Below are positions 60,501 to 64,000 of a DNA stretch of 64,000 nt, piece after piece. This DNA comes from Leptodontidium sp. MPI-SDFR-AT-0119 (Eukaryota > Ascomycota > Leotiomycetes > Helotiales > Leptodontidiaceae): the NCBI GenBank assembly GCA_020726505.1, contig JAHLEZ010000015.1:434001-498000 (forward strand), given 5' to 3'. The notes beneath the pieces are model-generated. The model did no database searches. It was given only the letters and a program-made list of their open reading frames with translations, and had not been told where the DNA came from. Position 1 is the first letter of the stretch. Every line of letters starts with the position of its first letter. A program made the translations under genes and the position numbers.

Positions 60501-62869
60501 GATCTTTATGGTGCGAGTCCAAGACCGCGAGCAAAAAAGCTTGACCCTGTCCCAAGCCTGCCCAAGAAGCTAGCAACTTTGTCTGTGGGTGATGGAAAGC
60601 ATGCGAGAAACTCCGGCATTGACCTGGCCAACAAGTTGATTGATTCATTGGGAGGATTGGACAGTGACTCAGAACAACTTGACGGGCCTCAGATTCCCAT
60701 TACAAAGAAATCCTTCATTACCAAAGGAAAGACTAACGTCAGAGAGCCTCGGAAGAATGAAGAGATTACCGGCCAAGATCAATCACCATCGAAGGATAAC
60801 GAAGATCCTCTATCCATGGGGACGAATGAAAATTCTGTCTCTTCGCCCATTCGCCCGGCCCCAGGAGATGTAACGACTCCCGGGACTGAGAGATCAGTTC
60901 TAGAGGAAAGTTCCCGTGCTGTTTCTTCCCCACCAGCCGCTCACGAAACTATCGAAACACAGCTGGAGACACAGATCACGACGAGTATTGTCCAGATTGT
61001 GCCAAAGCCAAGCGTTCTAGCGCATGCGTCCCTCAATGGTCTGAACGCTGCCAGCAGTAGTGGTGATAGTGTTGCTGTGAAGCAGGCCACCTTGACCGAA
61101 GTTGGTCAGGTAAATGCTGTGGATGTTTCAAAGAAGCGCAAGGCGGTTCCGGAGACACTTGCAGTCAGAAAGCGCCGTCGAGCTGATCAGGAAGAGATGC
61201 AAAAATTCGAGGAGCAAATTCTGGAGGTGGTCCAAGCCAAGGTCACAACAATTACCACGGAGGTTTCTAGAAAGCCCAAATCGAAGTCGCCTTCGCCAGT
61301 CCGGAGGAGTCCCCGATTGGCTACTAAATCAACACAACCAGCAATTGAGTTGAAGAAAGGTGTTCCTGAGGTCTCTTCCGTCACGAAGGATCTAGCTCGC
61401 AAGCCCCAAGTTATAAAATTCACAGGTGATGGACCTCAAAATCAAGGCGTGGCAAGCGCTGCTAGACTCAAATCCGTCAGGGAGCTTATGGAAATTCACG
61501 AAGCATCCAGCCCTGCGGCAATGCATGCTACAGATCGCAAGAGGAAGCGAGATATGTCAGACTTCTTAGAGACTGTCAGTCCACCGATGAAAAAGCTGAA
61601 CAGCAGCCCAATGGGGGTCCAGGAGGATGGCCCGACAAAAATCCAGCCAGGCAGCAGCCATCATGAACACATCGCAAAGCCAAAGCAAGACCGACAACGA
61701 CTCGTGTCAAGGCCAAGTTCTCAGGCGTCTCGAGTCGACCGGAATGGTAGTCCATTGGCAGTCGAGGGTCAAGTTGACCATTTTAGTAAGCTGAAGGAAA
61801 AATTGGCATCCCAAGGTCAAAACAAGCCACAAGAGCTTCGAACCGTTCCAGACACCCTGGCTGAAGTCTGCGAAGAGCCGAGCACCCGACCACGAAGACC
61901 ATCAGAGATCTTTGGGCCCAAGATCTCCCTCGGGAAAAAGCTGAAAGGACGTCCATCCTCCCCTGAAGAATCTAACAGTCGTTATATAGCTCACGGAGAA
62001 AGCCACGGCGTCTACACTGATGTCGACACTCAGAAAGTCATCGAAGAGAAGAAAGTTCTTCCAGATCCCTTTGTCGAGCGAAGTCGGAAATCATCCAATT
62101 TCATCGAACGTCTCCAGAGCAGTTCATCGAAAGAGAACATTGCGGCAAAGAGTAAAAGCAAGTCAAGACTTGATTCTCGAGAATTACGTCCGGCCCAAGG
62201 TCTCCATACTGTTATGAGCCGATCGAAAACAGAGGACAATTTACCCGAGCTCCCACGAGAGAAGCGTGCTCTCAACCGTGGCCAGCAAAGATTGGAACTC
62301 ATGGCGCAGCCAGCAAGAGCCAAGAAGCCTCTCTACGAGATTTCTAGCCCAAGCGAGATGACTAGTGGTACTTCCTTTAGATCCCAGTCAAGTGATGCCG
62401 CAAGAACACCGCTCGAAGAAGTCCCAGGACCTAATGAGACATGGAATCTTGCGGTCCGCCCTCATTACAAAACTCTTGGTCAGGCGGTCCATCGTATTGC
62501 CGATGTAAGTATTCTACCAGCAAAACTTGAGTACTCGATGCTTACAATACCCGTTAGGAACTGATGATTCGATTGTCGAGTGAAGAAGACAGAATGGATC
62601 TTCTCGTTAGCCAATATAAGGAGAACGGTACGAAGATCCTCAATAGTATGACCAAGCAGCGAGAAATTGAGAGAGGAGCTATGTCTCGAAGCTTCGATAG
62701 AAAGAAGGCGGGCATTGCGACGATATATGGTGAGTCAAGGACTATGATGATGGAAACGGAGGAGAGTATGAGAGAGGATTCGACGAGCCGCTTTGAAGCC
62801 GACTGGAGAAAGACACAAAGTGTCATCAGCAAAAAGATTGCTGAGGGTTGGAACTCTTCTGAGATTTGA
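57548..62869 (+). CDS. Large chromatin-type protein, Red1/SYCP2-like architecture
   Basis: Eight exons (57548-57669, 57717-57945, 57995-58132, 58191-58270, 58322-58561, 58619-58655, 58725-62504, 62558-62869) join in phase to 1,645 aa. The start MPPKRARKVAVELSQEE is basic. Residues about 20-280 are helical and armadillo-like. Residues about 283-395 (from KPGHQLGAKHH through DILDIPVSSIKHLTF to CIDSFEATI) look like a PH/Spt16M-type beta domain. About 1,100 residues of Lys/Ser/Pro/Ala-rich disorder with several basic KKRK and SPRLATKS-type patches follow. The end (about 1,543-1,645) is a polar helix likely to form a coiled coil. This order is that described for meiotic axis proteins Red1 and SYCP2. 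No single diagnostic residue proves it, so the name is a hypothesis. A nuclear location is likely from the basic clusters. Confidence 0.8.
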
Positions 62870-63796
62870 CTGGTGGGGTGTGGGGGTTGATTGATGATAT
62901 CAGGACTGGCTCGTTTTTGCTGGACGATTCGTTGAAGACTAATGACAATTGACGGATGGTGATAATGGATGGTTTGCGAGGTATTACAGATGTGCCTATC
63001 TGAGCATCATGGCTTTGAGCCGCATTTTGCACTCTCCTCGCTCTGCGTATGAAGCACGAATTATCAAATGTGATTGTGGCTGGGCAGATACTTTCAATAC
63101 AGTGCAGTGCAAAGTTGCGACAATGGAGATCAAGTGACATTTGATGATGATTTTTACTTGCACAGCCTGGTTGCACAGTAGTTGGATGAAGACAGAGGTG
63201 GTTGTCGATGAGGCTGAAGACAGCCATTGTCCGAAACGATGACGCAGCAAAATGCCGAGACTGGGCTGAGCTGAGCTGGGCTCGGCTGGCGGGCCAGATT
63301 CGAAGTCGAAGTCCCCTCTTCTTGACTTGAGACTCGTCGCAGCGACAACCCTGCACCAGACGACGACAGTGCCGAGAGATAATTGTTGTGATCCCATAGC
63401 TGAATCCAGCTTCTGCGAGTTGCCTTCGTCTCGGACCATCCTCCCTCCTCATCTCTGTTCCCTCCTTTCCATTCCCTCCTCCACCTGCCTACCAAGACAC
63501 TCGTTCGGCTCTCGACCAGTCCAGGTCCAATCTTGCAGCCTCACCCCACCACCCACCCATCCAACCTGCCTCGAGAGCAGTAGCGGCAGCAGAACCCCTT
63601 CTTCCCTTCCAGCAAAGGAAGGAAGCACCGAACTACACAGTCAGATACTATGGGACGAGATGGCTTCCATCCATTCAAGGGCCGAGTGAGCAGACACTTC
63701 GGGGATTCGGTACGTGCCAGCTCTCCTTAGTCTATATCAACATATATCTAGATCCCCGAGGCTCTCTATTGCATTGCTATATCCCTTCCCCCAGCC
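62870..63796. other. Intergenic region and possible 5' leader of the next gene
   Basis: About 930 bp. From about 63420 the plus strand is pyrimidine-rich (CTCC/TTCC), as in a fungal promoter and 5' UTR. An ATG at 63650 opens 20 codons (MGRDGFHPFKGRVSRHFGDS) before a GTACGT donor, which may be the true first exon of the next gene; I could not find one certain acceptor. Confidence 0.4.
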
Positions 63797-64000
63797 ATGG
63801 AGGGGAGCAAAGCAGAGCAGAGCGAGACAAGCAGAGCAGAGAAGAACGAGACAAGCAACGCGATGGGTCTTCATGCGACACAATGGCTGACCAAGCGGGT
63901 GGGATGGAAAAAGTTGGCTCCTGATGATGCGTATCTCAGCTGTGAGTATCCTACAATCGATTCTGTGCATCTGCCAACAGTTGACTGACTCTCCGCAGAC
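63797..64000 (+). CDS. 5' part of a gene cut by the window edge
   Basis: The frame from ATG 63797 reads MEGSKAEQSETSRAEKNE and then GLHATQWLTKRVGWKKLAP, a basic amphipathic stretch, up to a GTGAGT donor at 63942. The acceptor CCGCAG ends at 63998, so only two bases of the next exon are inside the window. The real start may be upstream at 63650 through another intron. Too little is present to name a family. Confidence 0.45.

Noticed and set aside
1..64000. CRISPR array, bacterial operon signals or intact transposon
   Set aside because: No spaced direct repeats, no Shine-Dalgarno organisation and no transposase or reverse-transcriptase motifs were seen; the DNA is eukaryotic.

Overview
The window is nuclear DNA of a filamentous ascomycete (Pezizomycotina; a leotiomycete would fit but cannot be proved from sequence). 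The evidence is: intron-rich protein genes whose introns are mostly 45-60 nt, bounded by GT and AG with CTAAC/CTGAC-type branch sites; a type I highly reducing polyketide synthase; 2EXR-domain genes; and clear fungal orthologues of PEX1 and MCM7. I found no rRNA, tRNA, CRISPR array or intact transposon. Exon models are hand-built from reading-frame continuity, splice-site phase and conserved motifs.

Layout. 1-2.6 kb: a four-TM membrane protein (+) and a small tail-anchored protein (-). 2.6-4.7 kb: no recognisable gene. 4.7-21.2 kb: a secondary-metabolite block consisting of a frameshifted cytochrome P450 relic, a full-size ABCB/MDR exporter (-), an FSH1/LovG-type serine hydrolase (-) and, divergent from it across a 1.7 kb promoter region, a 12-exon highly reducing PKS (+, 2,274 aa). 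The PKS lacks a methyltransferase domain and has substituted residues in DH and ER. The simplest reading is that the PKS builds a reduced chain, the FSH hydrolase releases it and the ABC pump exports it. 22.9-25.1 kb: a head-to-head pair of 2EXR-domain genes. 25.8-27.1 kb: an SDR of the type often seen beside biosynthetic genes. 29.2-34.4 kb: an ABCC/MRP-type transporter. These last two may or may not belong to the cluster.

35-45 kb is an accessory stretch with many gene relics. Two diverged paralogues of an unnamed family (35.2 kb and 44.1-45.2 kb), sharing one intron position and phase, lie at its ends. Between them are a decayed 2OG-Fe(II) oxygenase, a secreted protein resembling a protease with a lost active site, an MFS sugar transporter with an internal deletion, an AT-rich island and the C-terminal stump of a CE1 feruloyl esterase. 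An intact SDR follows at 46-47 kb.

47.6-54.5 kb is core genome: PEX1 (-) and MCM7 (+) share a 472 bp divergent promoter carrying an MBF/E2F-like TTTCGCGT. An ankyrin-repeat relic follows at 55.3-56 kb. 57.5-62.9 kb holds an eight-exon gene for a 1,645 aa protein with an armadillo-like N-terminus, a PH-like segment, a long basic disordered region and a helical C-terminus. This architecture resembles Red1/SYCP2 meiotic axis proteins. The 5' end of another gene enters at the right edge.
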